A stretch of DNA of 6,826 nucleotides from Ga0077536 sp043744805 (GTDB lineage Bacteria > Pseudomonadota > Gammaproteobacteria > Ga0077536), in NCBI GenBank assembly GCA_043744805.1, contig JAYTTZ010000168.1, positions 1 to 6,826 of the forward strand. The letters run 5' to 3'. Positions 1-5,973 of the stretch are shown in pieces. Made by a program: the position numbers and the translations under genes. Under the pieces are notes generated by a model. It did not search any database, was not told the DNA's origin, and saw only the letters and a list, made by a program, of their open reading frames with translations. Numbering within the stretch: the first letter of the stretch is position 1; each line of letters starts with the position of its first letter.

Positions 1-990
1 GGACACCGAGAAGCCGGAGTAGTCCAAGGCATCCTCGCCATGGATGACGAAGCCTCCGGTGCCGGCGGCTATCGTGGCCAGATCAATGGAGGCCCCGAAG
101 CCCCCCGCTTTGCCGAACACCACATAGGTGTCCCCGGCATCGGATTGGACATTGCCGGCACCGTCGGCATTAGGCGCCCCGATGAGCAGGTCGTCGAAAC
201 CATCCCCGTTCACGTCACCGGCCGAGGACACCGATAAGCCGGAGCCATCGTAGGCATCCTCGCCATGGATGACGAAACCCCCGGTGCCGGTGGCGATGGT
301 CGCAAGGTCGATGGCCGCACCGAAGCCCCCCGCCTTGCCGAACACCACGTAAGTGTCCCCGGCATAGGATTGGACATTGCCGGCACCGTCGGCACGATTG
401 GCCCCGATGAGCAGGTCGTCGAAACCATCCCCGTTTACGTCACCGGCCGAGGACACCGAGCCGCCGGATCTATCGCCGGCCTCTTCCCCATGAATGACGA
501 AGCCCCCGGTGCCGGCTGCTATCGTGGCAAGGTCAATGGCCGCGCCGAAACTGTCCGCCTTGCCGAACACCACGTAAGTGCCGCCGGCATCGGACCTGGC
601 ATTGCCGGCACCGTCGGCACGATTGGCCCCGATGAGCAGGTCGTCGAAACCATCCCCGTTCACGTCACCGGCCGAGGACACCGAGAAGCCCGAGTAGTCG
701 AAGGCATCCTCGCCATGGATGACGAAGCCCCCGGTGCCGGTGGCGATGGTCGCAAGCTCAATGGAGGCCCCGAATCCCCCCGCCTTGCCGAACACCACGT
801 AAGTGTCCCCGGCATAGGATTGGACATTGCCGGCACCGTCGGCACGACGGGCCCCGATGAGCAGGTCGTCGAAACCATCCCCGTTTACGTCACCGGCCGA
901 GGATACCGAGTAGCCGGACTGGTCGCCGACATCCTCACCATGCAGGACGAAGCCCCCGGTGCCAGCGGCAATGGTTGAGAGGTCGATGGC
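1..990 (-). repeat. 225-bp tandem repeat array (about 4.4 units in view)
   Basis: The same DNA block returns at an exact 225-bp spacing: the plus-strand string CATCCCCGTT occurs at 201, 426, 651 and 876. Units differ by scattered substitutions but no indels, so the 75-codon frame is kept throughout. Variant residues are shuffled between units. For example the SYAGD and IATG versions are shared by two non-adjacent units, while ASI and DYSGFS are shared by a different pair. This suggests unequal crossing-over or gene conversion. The array continues past position 1. Confidence 0.95.
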
Positions 991-999
991 ATTGGACAC
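1..999 (-). CDS. FG-GAP / integrin-alpha-like calcium-binding repeat protein, N-terminal part (runs off left edge)
   Basis: The minus strand is open for 333 codons, from a GTG at 999-997 to the left edge, with no in-frame stop. It encodes near-identical 75-residue FG-GAP units of the form AGDVNGDGFDDLLIGA, then ADGAGN, then TYVVFGKAGGFGA, then LATIA.GTGGFVIHGE. The acidic loop DVNGDGFDD recurs four times (coordinates 865-891, 640-666, 415-441, 190-216) and matches the Ca-binding DxNxDGxxD loop of FG-GAP beta-propeller blades. The GTG was chosen because the upstream in-frame stop (TAG) is only about 10 codons away and a GAGGA ribosome-binding sequence lies at 1009-1013, 9 nt before it. A TTG slightly further upstream is an alternative. 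No signal peptide is visible: the protein would begin MSNAIDLSTIAAG. Large proteins of this type without a signal are often exported by type I secretion with a C-terminal signal (family knowledge), but that end is outside the window. Family is near certain; function as an adhesin or secreted surface protein is inference. Confidence 0.9.
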   Translation of the reverse strand, partial: MSNAIDLSTIAAGTGGFVLHGEDVGDQSGYSVSSAGDVNGDGFDDLLIGARRADGAGNVQSYAGDTYVVFGKAGGFGASIELATIATGTGGFVIHGEDAFDYSGFSVSSAGDVNGDGFDDLLIGANRADGAGNARSDAGGTYVVFGKADSFGAAIDLATIAAGTGGFVIHGEEAGDRSGGSVSSAGDVNGDGFDDLLIGANRADGAGNVQSYAGDTYVVFGKAGGFGAAIDLATIATGTGGFVIHGEDAYDGSGLSVSSAGDVNGDGFDDLLIGAPNADGAGNVQSDAGDTYVVFGKAGGFGASIDLATIAAGTGGFVIHGEDALDYSGFSVS

Positions 1000-1042
1000 G
1001 GATCTTGGTCCTCGGTTTAAGGCCAAACGCTAAATGCGTCCT

Positions 1043-1056
1043 TGCACTCGAGTGCA
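1043..1056. promoter_or_regulatory. Perfect 14-bp palindrome upstream of the FG-GAP gene (candidate operator)
   Basis: TGCACTCGAGTGCA is a perfect inverted repeat centred 50 bp upstream of the probable GTG start of the minus-strand FG-GAP gene. The position and symmetry would suit a dimeric regulator, but no regulator gene is next to it and no clear promoter boxes are visible. It could also be chance. Confidence 0.3.
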
Positions 1057-1737
1057 GTGAGCGTCGCCGCCCAGGAGAGCACCGGGTCTGGGCGATGGCA
1101 TGACGTTGACTGGTGGAACGTCTCGGCCCAAGGTCCCCGAGGGGATGGGCCAGGCGCTCGAGCTGTTCCGCTCTAACTATTCGACTAGCCCGAACGGCAG
1201 GCTTTGTAGTGGTTGAATAGGCCAGATCTACAGCATCAGCAAACGTATACGCCACTCACGTGTTGGCTGCACAGTCCTTTCGGCAAGCGGCCCTCCATCT
1301 CTACATTGACGCCCGGCCCAAACCCAGTGCTTACGCTGCGCGCCATAACGCTATTGCCATCCAGCCTGATGAATTGAACATCCACGGGGGAGGTCTCCAA
1401 GATTGCGTAGCGCATGCGAGGCCAACCCGGGCCGTGCATGTCAGCCTGCACGATGGGTCCCCGAAGGCTGCCAGCCCCCACCGGGCTCAAGTCGCGGGGC
1501 GCGTGCGACGTCGCCTGATGGCGGCGCCGACCCGTCATCGGCACAGACGGTCAACACGGTTTGATCTGATGCGCGGTGCCGGCGGTGCTTGCCGCGGGCG
1601 CAGGAAAAGACCCCTCCCCGCGGCAACGTCGCGAGGCCTGCCTTGCCGCCACGCAGGCTCCTTCCATCCCCTGAGTGGGCGCTGTTATCGTGGCCCCACG
1701 GATCAATCCGGTCCGGGCCAGCTACGGAGGCGCGGCC
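1057..1737. other. Long low-coding stretch between the FG-GAP gene and the triple-RidA gene
   Basis: Apart from the weak minus-strand candidate at 1236-1439, I see no supported gene, RNA gene, IS end or array here. Open frames exist on both strands, but their translations are arginine-rich and have no recognisable motif. The divergent promoters of the FG-GAP gene (minus) and of the RidA gene (plus) should lie in this stretch. I cannot place -35/-10 boxes with confidence. Confidence 0.5.
1236..1439 (-). CDS. Possible small hypothetical protein
   Basis: A 67-residue minus-strand frame begins at ATG 1439-1437 (MHGPGWPRMRYAILETSPVD) and ends at a TGA at 1238-1236. The frame stays open further upstream, to an ATG at 1544, giving 102 residues. 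The inner part reads like a globular protein fragment, with alternating hydrophobic and polar residues (FIRLDGNSVM, FGPGVNVEMEG) rather than the Arg/Pro/Ala-rich text of a shadow frame. I do not recognise a family, and no strong ribosome-binding site precedes either ATG. It could be a remnant of a larger gene or non-coding. It lies on the same strand as the FG-GAP gene, about 240 bp upstream of it. Confidence 0.22.
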   Translation of the reverse strand: MHGPGWPRMRYAILETSPVDVQFIRLDGNSVMARSVSTGFGPGVNVEMEGRLPKGLCSQHVSGVYVC

Positions 1738-3042
1738 ATGCAGAAAGAAGCACTTTTCCCGCCTGAATTGCCGCGACCCCGGGTCGCCTATTCGCCGGCC
1801 GTGAAGGCCGGGCCTTTCGTGTTCGTGTCCGGCCAGTTGGCCTCGGACCTGAGCACGGGCACACCGGCCCACGCCACGCGCAACCCGCAGTTCCCCTGGC
1901 ATGGATCGGAGATTGAACGGCAGACGGCCTTCATCACCGACAACATCGAAATCTGCCTGCGCGCCGGTGGCGCGAAGCTCGAACACATCGTCCACCTCAC
2001 CAACTACCTGGTCGATCCACGCGACCAGCACGGCGCGACCAGTACGCTGGCCGCGCGCTTCGGCGGCACGCCGCCGCCCACTTCCACGATCCTCGTGGAA
2101 GAACTGCCGATCCCGGGCTGCGTGTCGGAAATCGATCTGGTCGCGCTGGTACCGGAAGCAGGACAGGTGATCGAGATGCTCGCACCAGCCGGCCTCGCCA
2201 CGCCGTGCCCGGCGGGGCTCGACGGGCCTCCGCTGTACCACTACGGCGCGAAATGCGGCCCGTGGATCTTCACCAGCGGGCTGGTGGCGACCGACTTCAA
2301 CGAGGCCATCGCAGCGGACGCCAGGACCACGGCCACCTTTCCCTATTACGGTGAGAACGGGCGCCTGCAGACCGCGCACATCCTCAAGCGCCTCGAAGCT
2401 ATCCTCGCCGCGGGCGGCGCCACCCTGCGCGACGTGGTGAAGGCCGAGGTCTACTTGACCGATCTCAAGGACTTCTTCCGCGTGGACGAAACCTGGCGTG
2501 AGTTCTTCCCGGTGGAGCCGCCGGCGCGGACCACCGTGCCGGTGAAGGATCTCGGCATCCCCGGGGCCCGCATCGCCATCAACCTCATCGCCTTCCTGCC
2601 GGGGCCCGGCCAGGTGCGGCGGACCATCAACACCCCCGACGCCCCGCAACCGCTCGCCCACGAACCCCAGGCCGTGCAGGCCGGGCCGCTGCTCTTCTTC
2701 TCGCAGCAGATGGCGACTGATTTCAAGACCGGCGTGCCGACGGAAGCGCGCCTGAATCCGGCCTTCCCGTTCTACGGCTCGGAGTCGGCGGCGCAGGTCA
2801 ATTACATCGTGAAAAACATCGAAGCCATCTGCCGGGCCGCCGGCACGCATTCGGACAACCTCGTGCGCCGGCGCGGCTTCTACACGGACTTCAGCGAGTT
2901 CTTCACGTCCTTCGCCACCTGGGGCAAGGCGTTTCCCAGCGCGCCGCCCGCCAGCACCACCATCCGCGTGCCGCAGCCCTTGATGGTGCCGGGCTGCAAG
3001 GTGGCGATTGATCTGATTGCGCTGGTGCCGGGCGCGGGCTGA
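1738..3042 (+). CDS. Triple-domain RidA (YjgF/YER057c/UK114) family protein
   Basis: The product is 434 residues with three consecutive RidA folds, at about 15-140, 165-290 and 308-433. They share the strand GPFVFVSGQLASD / GPWIFTSGLVATD / GPLLFFSQQMATD and the closing motif IPG-IDLVALVP / IPG-INLIAFLP / VPG-IDLIALVP. Single-domain RidA is about 130 residues and hydrolyses reactive enamines and imines such as 2-aminoacrylate. Catalysis depends on a conserved Arg in the PARTTV motif. Here only the central domain has it (Arg264); domain 1 has Thr115 and domain 3 Ser406 at that place. Single-domain RidA normally forms a trimer, so this chain may fold as a covalent pseudo-trimer (inference). The start is ATG 1738 because GGAGG lies at 1726-1730 with a 7-nt spacer and the product then begins just before the first domain. 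A GTG at 1675 is possible but adds 21 residues with no homology. The remains of a flavoenzyme gene follow within a few bases. Confidence 0.93.
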   Translation: MQKEALFPPELPRPRVAYSPAVKAGPFVFVSGQLASDLSTGTPAHATRNPQFPWHGSEIERQTAFITDNIEICLRAGGAKLEHIVHLTNYLVDPRDQHGATSTLAARFGGTPPPTSTILVEELPIPGCVSEIDLVALVPEAGQVIEMLAPAGLATPCPAGLDGPPLYHYGAKCGPWIFTSGLVATDFNEAIAADARTTATFPYYGENGRLQTAHILKRLEAILAAGGATLRDVVKAEVYLTDLKDFFRVDETWREFFPVEPPARTTVPVKDLGIPGARIAINLIAFLPGPGQVRRTINTPDAPQPLAHEPQAVQAGPLLFFSQQMATDFKTGVPTEARLNPAFPFYGSESAAQVNYIVKNIEAICRAAGTHSDNLVRRRGFYTDFSEFFTSFATWGKAFPSAPPASTTIRVPQPLMVPGCKVAIDLIALVPGAG

Positions 3043-3047
3043 GGCGG

Positions 3048-3608
3048 ACGGGGCCGGGCGCGATGCCCCGACGTGCATTTCGTGGTGCTGCCGACGCGCG
3101 ACTGCGAAATCATCGACAATTGGCAGGTGATGGGGCTGAAAGGCACCGGCAGTTGCGCGGGTGGTGGTGGCGGGGAAATTCGTGCCGGTGGAAATGTCCT
3201 TTGGCGTGGCCGATGCGCCACGTCTTGGCGGGGGGCAGCGCAACGGCCGAGCGGGGCACGGAGCAGCGGATGATCGGGCATTGCGAAATGCGTTTGCGCG
3301 CGGCCCGTGCGCTCGCCCTTGAAGTGAACGAAGAAGCCTGCGGGATCGTGGCCGGCGGCGGCAGCCTCCCGACGGAACGACAGTGCGCCATCCGCAGCGC
3401 CGCCACTTACGCCACGGAAGTCGCCGTGGACATGGTGAACGACGCTTTCCGCCTTGCGGGCACTTCTTCCATTTATGCCGGCAACGTCCGGCAACGCTGC
3501 CTGCGCGACGTCACTGTCGCCGCCCAGCACTACCTGGTCGCGGACACCGCTTACACACCATTGGGACGGGCGCGGCTTGGCCTCGAAGACGTCAACCCGA
3601 TGGGCTGA
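3048..3608 (+). pseudogene. Acyl-CoA dehydrogenase-type flavoprotein (type-2 / DszC-HpaH-like) remnant, frameshifted and internally deleted
   Basis: Three pieces of one acyl-CoA dehydrogenase-like protein lie in three reading frames. Piece 1, from 3073, reads VVLPTRDCEIIDNWQVMGLK then GTGSC, the typical middle-domain strand of this family. An extra G near 3160 shifts it into piece 2 (VVVAGKFVPVEMSFGVADAP, 3161 to about 3220). A second break near 3216-3235 removes roughly the core of the C-terminal helical domain. Piece 3 continues in another frame with MRLRAARALALEVNEEAC, TYATEVAVDMVNDAFRLAG, QRCLRDVTVAAQH and the stop at 3606-3608. The RCxRD...QH segment is typical of the type-2 acyl-CoA dehydrogenase domain found in flavin-dependent monooxygenases. 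The N-terminal domain is absent. Sequence readable as DGAGRDAP just after the RidA stop suggests the homology begins almost at that stop. The gene cannot make a working enzyme. Specific substrate unknown. Confidence 0.85.
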
Positions 3609-3641
3609 GGGGACGGCGTGGGGTGCGTGCTGGCGGCGCGC

Positions 3642-3908
3642 TCAGCGCAACTGGCTGTCCTTGCTGCCACGGCGGTTGATGGGATCGTGGTAGCGCTGTT
3701 CGGCATCCGCTGCTTCCTGGCAGGGCACGCAACGGCGCACGCCGGGCACCGCCTGCCGGCGGGCTTCCGCGATGGGGGATTCGCAGTCCGCGCAGTGGGT
3801 GAGGCCTGCGCCTTGCGGCAACTGCGCGCGGGCGCGCTGGACCGCATCCGCAATGCTGGCGTCGATCTGCTCCTGGACAGCGCCTTCTTTTGCCCAACCG
3901 GTGGCCAT
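3642..3908 (-). CDS. DksA/TraR-type C4 zinc-finger protein (YbiI-like)
   Basis: This is an 88-residue protein beginning MATGWAKEGAVQEQIDASIA. The N-terminal half is a charged helix. The C-terminal half carries four zinc-ligand cysteines, C39-x2-C42 and C60-x2-C63, in the pattern HCADCESPI...VPGVRRCVPC, followed by the usual short basic tail. This layout and size match the short DksA/TraR relatives such as E. coli YbiI. Longer members bind the RNA polymerase secondary channel; for the short YbiI-like members the role is not established. The start ATG (3908-3906) is preceded by AGGAG nine nucleotides upstream (3918-3922 on the plus strand). The gene converges on the flavoenzyme remnant, with only 33 bp between stops, and diverges from the cupin gene. 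Longer in-frame extensions upstream of this ATG are arginine-rich and have no family match, so they were not used. Confidence 0.9.
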   Translation of the reverse strand: MATGWAKEGAVQEQIDASIADAVQRARAQLPQGAGLTHCADCESPIAEARRQAVPGVRRCVPCQEAADAEQRYHDPINRRGSKDSQLR

Positions 3909-4168
3909 CGGGTCTTGCTCCTGCAGATGGATTTGCCGAGGCGGGTCGCGCAGCCGGCGCAATGCCGCCAACCCGCACGAGCGGTCTACGCGTGCTCGAC
4001 CTAGCGCCCGGGTGCTCCCGGCCAGACAGTAGCGCGGCAACTGCGCGGCCTCAATCGGAACCCTGCGAGGTGGGAATGGAAAGCCACCGAAAGCCACGGC
4101 ACCCGTGCACCCGTCACCGTGGAGACGTCGGTCATGCCGGGACCGCCGCAGGTGCAGAGGCGCAGGCA

Positions 4169-4504
4169 GTGCCCGAGCAGAATTTATTCGATTGCCACGG
4201 GGCGGCAAGCACGTACGTGGCGCAGCGCTTCGGCGGTGCTGCCTCGCGCGTTTTCCAGATCCTTGAAGACATCGAAGTGCCGTCACACCGCCACGAAGGC
4301 CAGTGGGGTACTGTGCTTGAAGGGCGGGTCGACCTGACGGTCAGTGGCGAGACGAAGATCCCTCTGCAGGGCAGCTCCTACAACATCCCGGCAGGCGCCG
4401 TCCACAGCGCACGACTGGTGGCGGGCACCAAGCTCATCGACTTCTTCGAAGTGCCGAATCGACACGCCATGAGGCGCTCGACCCGTGGCGACATGGGCAC
4501 CTGA
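4169..4504 (+). CDS. Small single-domain cupin protein
   Basis: The product has 111 residues from a GTG start. The first cupin motif is seen at VPSHRHEGQWGTVLEGRVDL (His40, His42, with Gln45 near the usual Glu position and Gly at 52). The second is GSSYNIPAGAVHSAR (Pro74, Gly76, His79). The three histidines suggest a bound metal ion, but no reaction can be assigned: stand-alone small cupins include sugar-binding proteins, dioxygenases and stress proteins. The start is uncertain. GTG 4169 has GAGG upstream (8-nt spacer) and gives the length usual for small cupins, beginning MPEQNLFDCHGAAS. An ATG at 4076 with GAGG 5 nt upstream gives 142 residues, but the extra 31 are His/Arg/Ala-rich and look non-coding. 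The C-terminal tail (MRRSTRGDMGT) is polar. The gene is divergent from the zinc-finger gene and separate from DUF1003. Confidence 0.8.
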   Translation: MPEQNLFDCHGAASTYVAQRFGGAASRVFQILEDIEVPSHRHEGQWGTVLEGRVDLTVSGETKIPLQGSSYNIPAGAVHSARLVAGTKLIDFFEVPNRHAMRRSTRGDMGT

Positions 4505-4842
4505 CCACGTGCTCAGGCAGCGCGTGACCGAGCACACAGCCTTCCCCCGATCTGCCTGGCCGGGGGCCAGGTCCGTCGCCGTGGCACTATCGTCGAGCCG
4601 CCGTGCAAGCGTGAACGTGGGACTGCAACAGGCCGGCGTGGCGAAGGTCGAACGTGGCGGACGACGGCGTGTGAGTGCGCGCCATCGGCGCATCCTCCGG
4701 TTACCAGACCTCGCAGGTCACCAAGCCACCAGCCCGGGGCCGCGTGGCAATCCGTGCAAAACTTGATAAACGGCGGCAAATCGCGCTGCCCCTGTACGGC
4801 CACCTGACGCCGCCCTCCCCGCATGTTCAGCAGGAGACCCGC
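4505..4842. other. Gene-free stretch between the cupin and DUF1003 genes
   Basis: No supported gene is seen on either strand. It contains the hairpin at 4555-4571 described separately and must hold the promoter of the DUF1003 gene, whose boxes I cannot place confidently. A chance heme-like CTDCH string appears on the minus strand at 4744-4758 but has no cytochrome context. Confidence 0.5.
4555..4571 (+). terminator. Strong GC hairpin 50 bp after the cupin stop (possible terminator)
   Basis: CCTGGCC-GGG-GGCCAGG forms a perfect 7-bp stem with a 3-nt loop, 51 bp downstream of the cupin stop codon. There is no T-run after the stem, so it is not a classical intrinsic terminator. It may protect a 3' end or slow the polymerase. 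Confidence 0.35.
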
Positions 4843-5379
4843 ATGAACCAAGCACCGACGCTTCCACCCCCGGGTGACGCCCCTGATCCAGCCCGTTCGC
4901 ATTATCGGTTTCATCTACCGCATGGGCACCTGGCACCCGTGTTCGGGGACGACTGGTTTGCGCGCCGCGCGGAAGCCTTCGCCCGCTTCTTCGGAACCCC
5001 CGGATTCCTGATTGGCCAGACCGCCCTGGTTGCAGCGTGGATCACACTCAACGTCGTCGGCGTCGTGCGTTTCGACCTCTACCCTTTCATCCTGCTCAAT
5101 CTTGCCTTCAGCTTGCAGGCCGCCTATGCGGCGCCCCTCATCTTGCTGGCACAGACTCGTCAGGCCGATCGCGAGAGAGCCCATTCCGAAGCCGACGCCC
5201 TGCATCGTGAAGCGCTGGCCAAGTCCGCCGAAGCGCGTCAAGTGCTGGCCGAGCAGCAGTCCGTCCAGATGCTCACGCTCCTCGCACAGAACACGGAGCT
5301 GACGGCCCTGGGCAAGGCATTGAGCGAGCGGATTGAGCAACTGACTCGCGAAATTCACGTCAAGCTGCTGCAGGAGTGA
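4843..5379 (+). CDS. DUF1003 family membrane protein
   Basis: The product is 178 residues. A hydrophilic proline-rich N-terminus (1-50) is followed by two transmembrane segments at about 53-75 and 81-103. Between and within them lie the family hallmarks DLYPFILLNLAFSLQAAYAA and the following PLILLAQTRQADRER. This matches DUF1003 proteins, whose core reads YPFILLNL-LSLQAAYAAP-I--SQ-RQ--RDR. From about 105 to 175 the protein is highly charged and helical, with Glu, Arg, Ala and Leu heptads (ALHREALAKSAEARQVLAEQ), probably a cytoplasmic coiled coil. The family function is unknown. The start is ATG 4843 because AGGAG at 4832-4836 sits 6 nt upstream; the frame is open further upstream, but that stretch lacks membrane-protein or family character. 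It stands alone between two long spacers, so it is probably a single-gene unit. Confidence 0.92.
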   Translation: MNQAPTLPPPGDAPDPARSHYRFHLPHGHLAPVFGDDWFARRAEAFARFFGTPGFLIGQTALVAAWITLNVVGVVRFDLYPFILLNLAFSLQAAYAAPLILLAQTRQADRERAHSEADALHREALAKSAEARQVLAEQQSVQMLTLLAQNTELTALGKALSERIEQLTREIHVKLLQE

Positions 5380-5481
5380 ACCTCGCTGTTGTATTCAAGG
5401 GCAACGGGCCAGGAATGAATCCTCACAAGGCAAACATCGACTCGGGATCGTGGCCAACATGCCAAGGCGCCCCCCAAATTA

Positions 5482-5498
5482 CCGGCACCCTCTGCCGG
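5482..5498 (+). other. Short hairpin downstream of the DUF1003 gene
   Basis: CCGGCA-CCCTC-TGCCGG forms a perfect 6-bp stem with a 5-nt loop about 100 bp after the DUF1003 stop and about 70 bp after the GNAT remnant's stop on the other strand. No T-run follows on either strand. It might serve as a shared convergent terminator, but the support is weak. The rest of 5380-5566 shows nothing I recognise. Confidence 0.25.
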
Positions 5499-5566
5499 AA
5501 AGGTTTACCCCGTCAATCCGAGCATCTAAGGCCTGCTTCCCGGCACTAACAGCACGGCCCTCGCGC

Positions 5567-5789
5567 TCAGACCAACATCGCCCGCAGATCCTTGAGCAGG
5601 AAAAACAGGTGATAGGCATCAGTGGGGCTGGGCTCGCAATTCCAGGACTCATACCCGCGTCGTGCGTCATCGTCTTTGGCATGGACCAGCACGCAGCGGA
5701 TACCCGCAATGTCCGCCGCCTGATCGGTTGGTAGTAGCGCGTCCTTCAACAAGGCCTGGCCCAATCCCTTGCCCTGATGGTGTTTGTCC
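5567..5789 (-). pseudogene. GNAT acetyltransferase (toxin-type), C-terminal fragment cut by an IS66 end
   Basis: Read on the minus strand, the last ~74 residues of a GNAT N-acetyltransferase remain. The acetyl-CoA pyrophosphate-binding motif Q-x-x-G-x-G is present in HQGKGLGQALLKDALL. It is followed by QAADIAGIRCVLVHAKDDDA, the catalytic-type Tyr in RRGYESWNCEPSP, and the closing HLFFLLKDLR. This ending is characteristic of the ~160-170-residue GNATs that form toxin-antitoxin pairs with DUF1778 antitoxins and acetylate aminoacyl-tRNA (family knowledge). Homology stops at 5789, where a GTAAGCG terminal repeat of an IS66-family element begins. The N-terminal half, the start codon and any antitoxin gene are missing. 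The usual RRFYE is RRGYE here, suggesting drift after inactivation. The minus-strand frame happens to stay open further to the right, but that translation is not GNAT. Confidence 0.85.
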
Positions 5790-5810
5790 GTAAGCGCTCC
5801 ATAAACCCCG
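5790..5810 (+). repeat. IS66-type terminal repeat, copy 1
   Basis: This 21-bp sequence starting GTAAGCGCTCCAT is identical at 20 of 21 positions to the one at 6630-6650 and lies in the same direction. It marks the outer left end of the truncated element inside the GNAT gene. Confidence 0.75.
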
Positions 5811-5949
5811 TGGTTCCGCTCGCCTGATCCTCCTGCGAGGGTGTGTCCTCCATCACCGCGGAGTGCTTGCCCGAATGTCATCGTCGAAGTCATTGTCGCC
5901 GCGTCTGCGGTACTGGTTGGCGCACCTGCAGACGTGCGCGCAGCAGGGT
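5790..5949 (+). mobile_element. IS66-family left-end fragment (terminal repeat plus start of tnpA)
   Basis: The fragment begins GTAAGCGCTCCAT, the typical outer end of IS66-family terminal repeats, and points inward to the right. Eighty-five bases later an ATG opens a tnpA-like reading frame, the normal spacing for an IS66 left end. Recognisable IS66 sequence fades at about 5949, where tnpA homology stops. No matching right end is found in the window, so the rest of this copy has been deleted. The left boundary coincides exactly with the break in the GNAT gene. The right limit is approximate. Confidence 0.7.
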
Positions 5950-5973
5950 GCGGCAATCTGGGACAGCCACTGA
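5875..5973 (+). pseudogene. tnpA: IS66 tnpA remnant (N-terminal residues only)
   Basis: An ATG at 5875 begins MSSSKSLSPRLRYWLAHLQT followed by CAQQG. This resembles the start of IS66-family TnpA proteins, whose first helix usually reads R-x-YW--HL--C--QG followed by (I/L)S--AYCR--GLS. After QQG the expected continuation is replaced by AAIWDSH and a stop at 5971-5973, so only about 25 of roughly 100 or more residues are native. TnpA is an accessory protein needed for IS66 transposition. The fragment is not functional. Assignment rests on pattern resemblance over a short stretch. Confidence 0.6.

Noticed and set aside
265..978. A 237-residue plus-strand frame with its own 75-residue repeats (MDDE.PGAGG)
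   Set aside because: It is the antisense of the FG-GAP repeats and is kept open only by the repeat periodicity. The minus-strand frame carries the recognisable Ca-binding FG-GAP motifs.
1..990. The tandem repeats as a CRISPR array
   Set aside because: The units are 225 bp, contiguous and protein-coding, with no unique spacers.
935..1255. A 106-residue minus-strand frame overlapping the start of the FG-GAP gene
   Set aside because: The translation is Arg/Ser-rich without motifs and overlaps the supported FG-GAP frame. No ribosome-binding site stands out.
1338..1352. A GCTTAC string, and a similar CGCTTAC at about 3548, that could be inverted IS66 ends
   Set aside because: Only 6-7 bases match. 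The flanking bases do not continue the terminal repeat, and the second lies inside the coding remnant of the flavoenzyme.
1441..3243. A 600-residue open frame on the minus strand opposite the triple-RidA gene
   Set aside because: It is a mirror of a GC-rich coding gene. Its translation is Arg/Gly/Ala/His-rich with no domain, whereas the plus strand shows three clear RidA domains.
3618..4004. A 128-residue plus-strand frame opposite the zinc-finger gene
   Set aside because: The minus strand encodes the four-cysteine DksA/TraR-like protein here; the plus-strand frame is its shadow.
4744..4758. A CTDCH string on the minus strand resembling a c-type heme-binding motif
   Set aside because: The surrounding frame has no cytochrome fold, signal peptide or distal methionine ligand context, and is Arg-rich elsewhere. 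It is most likely chance.
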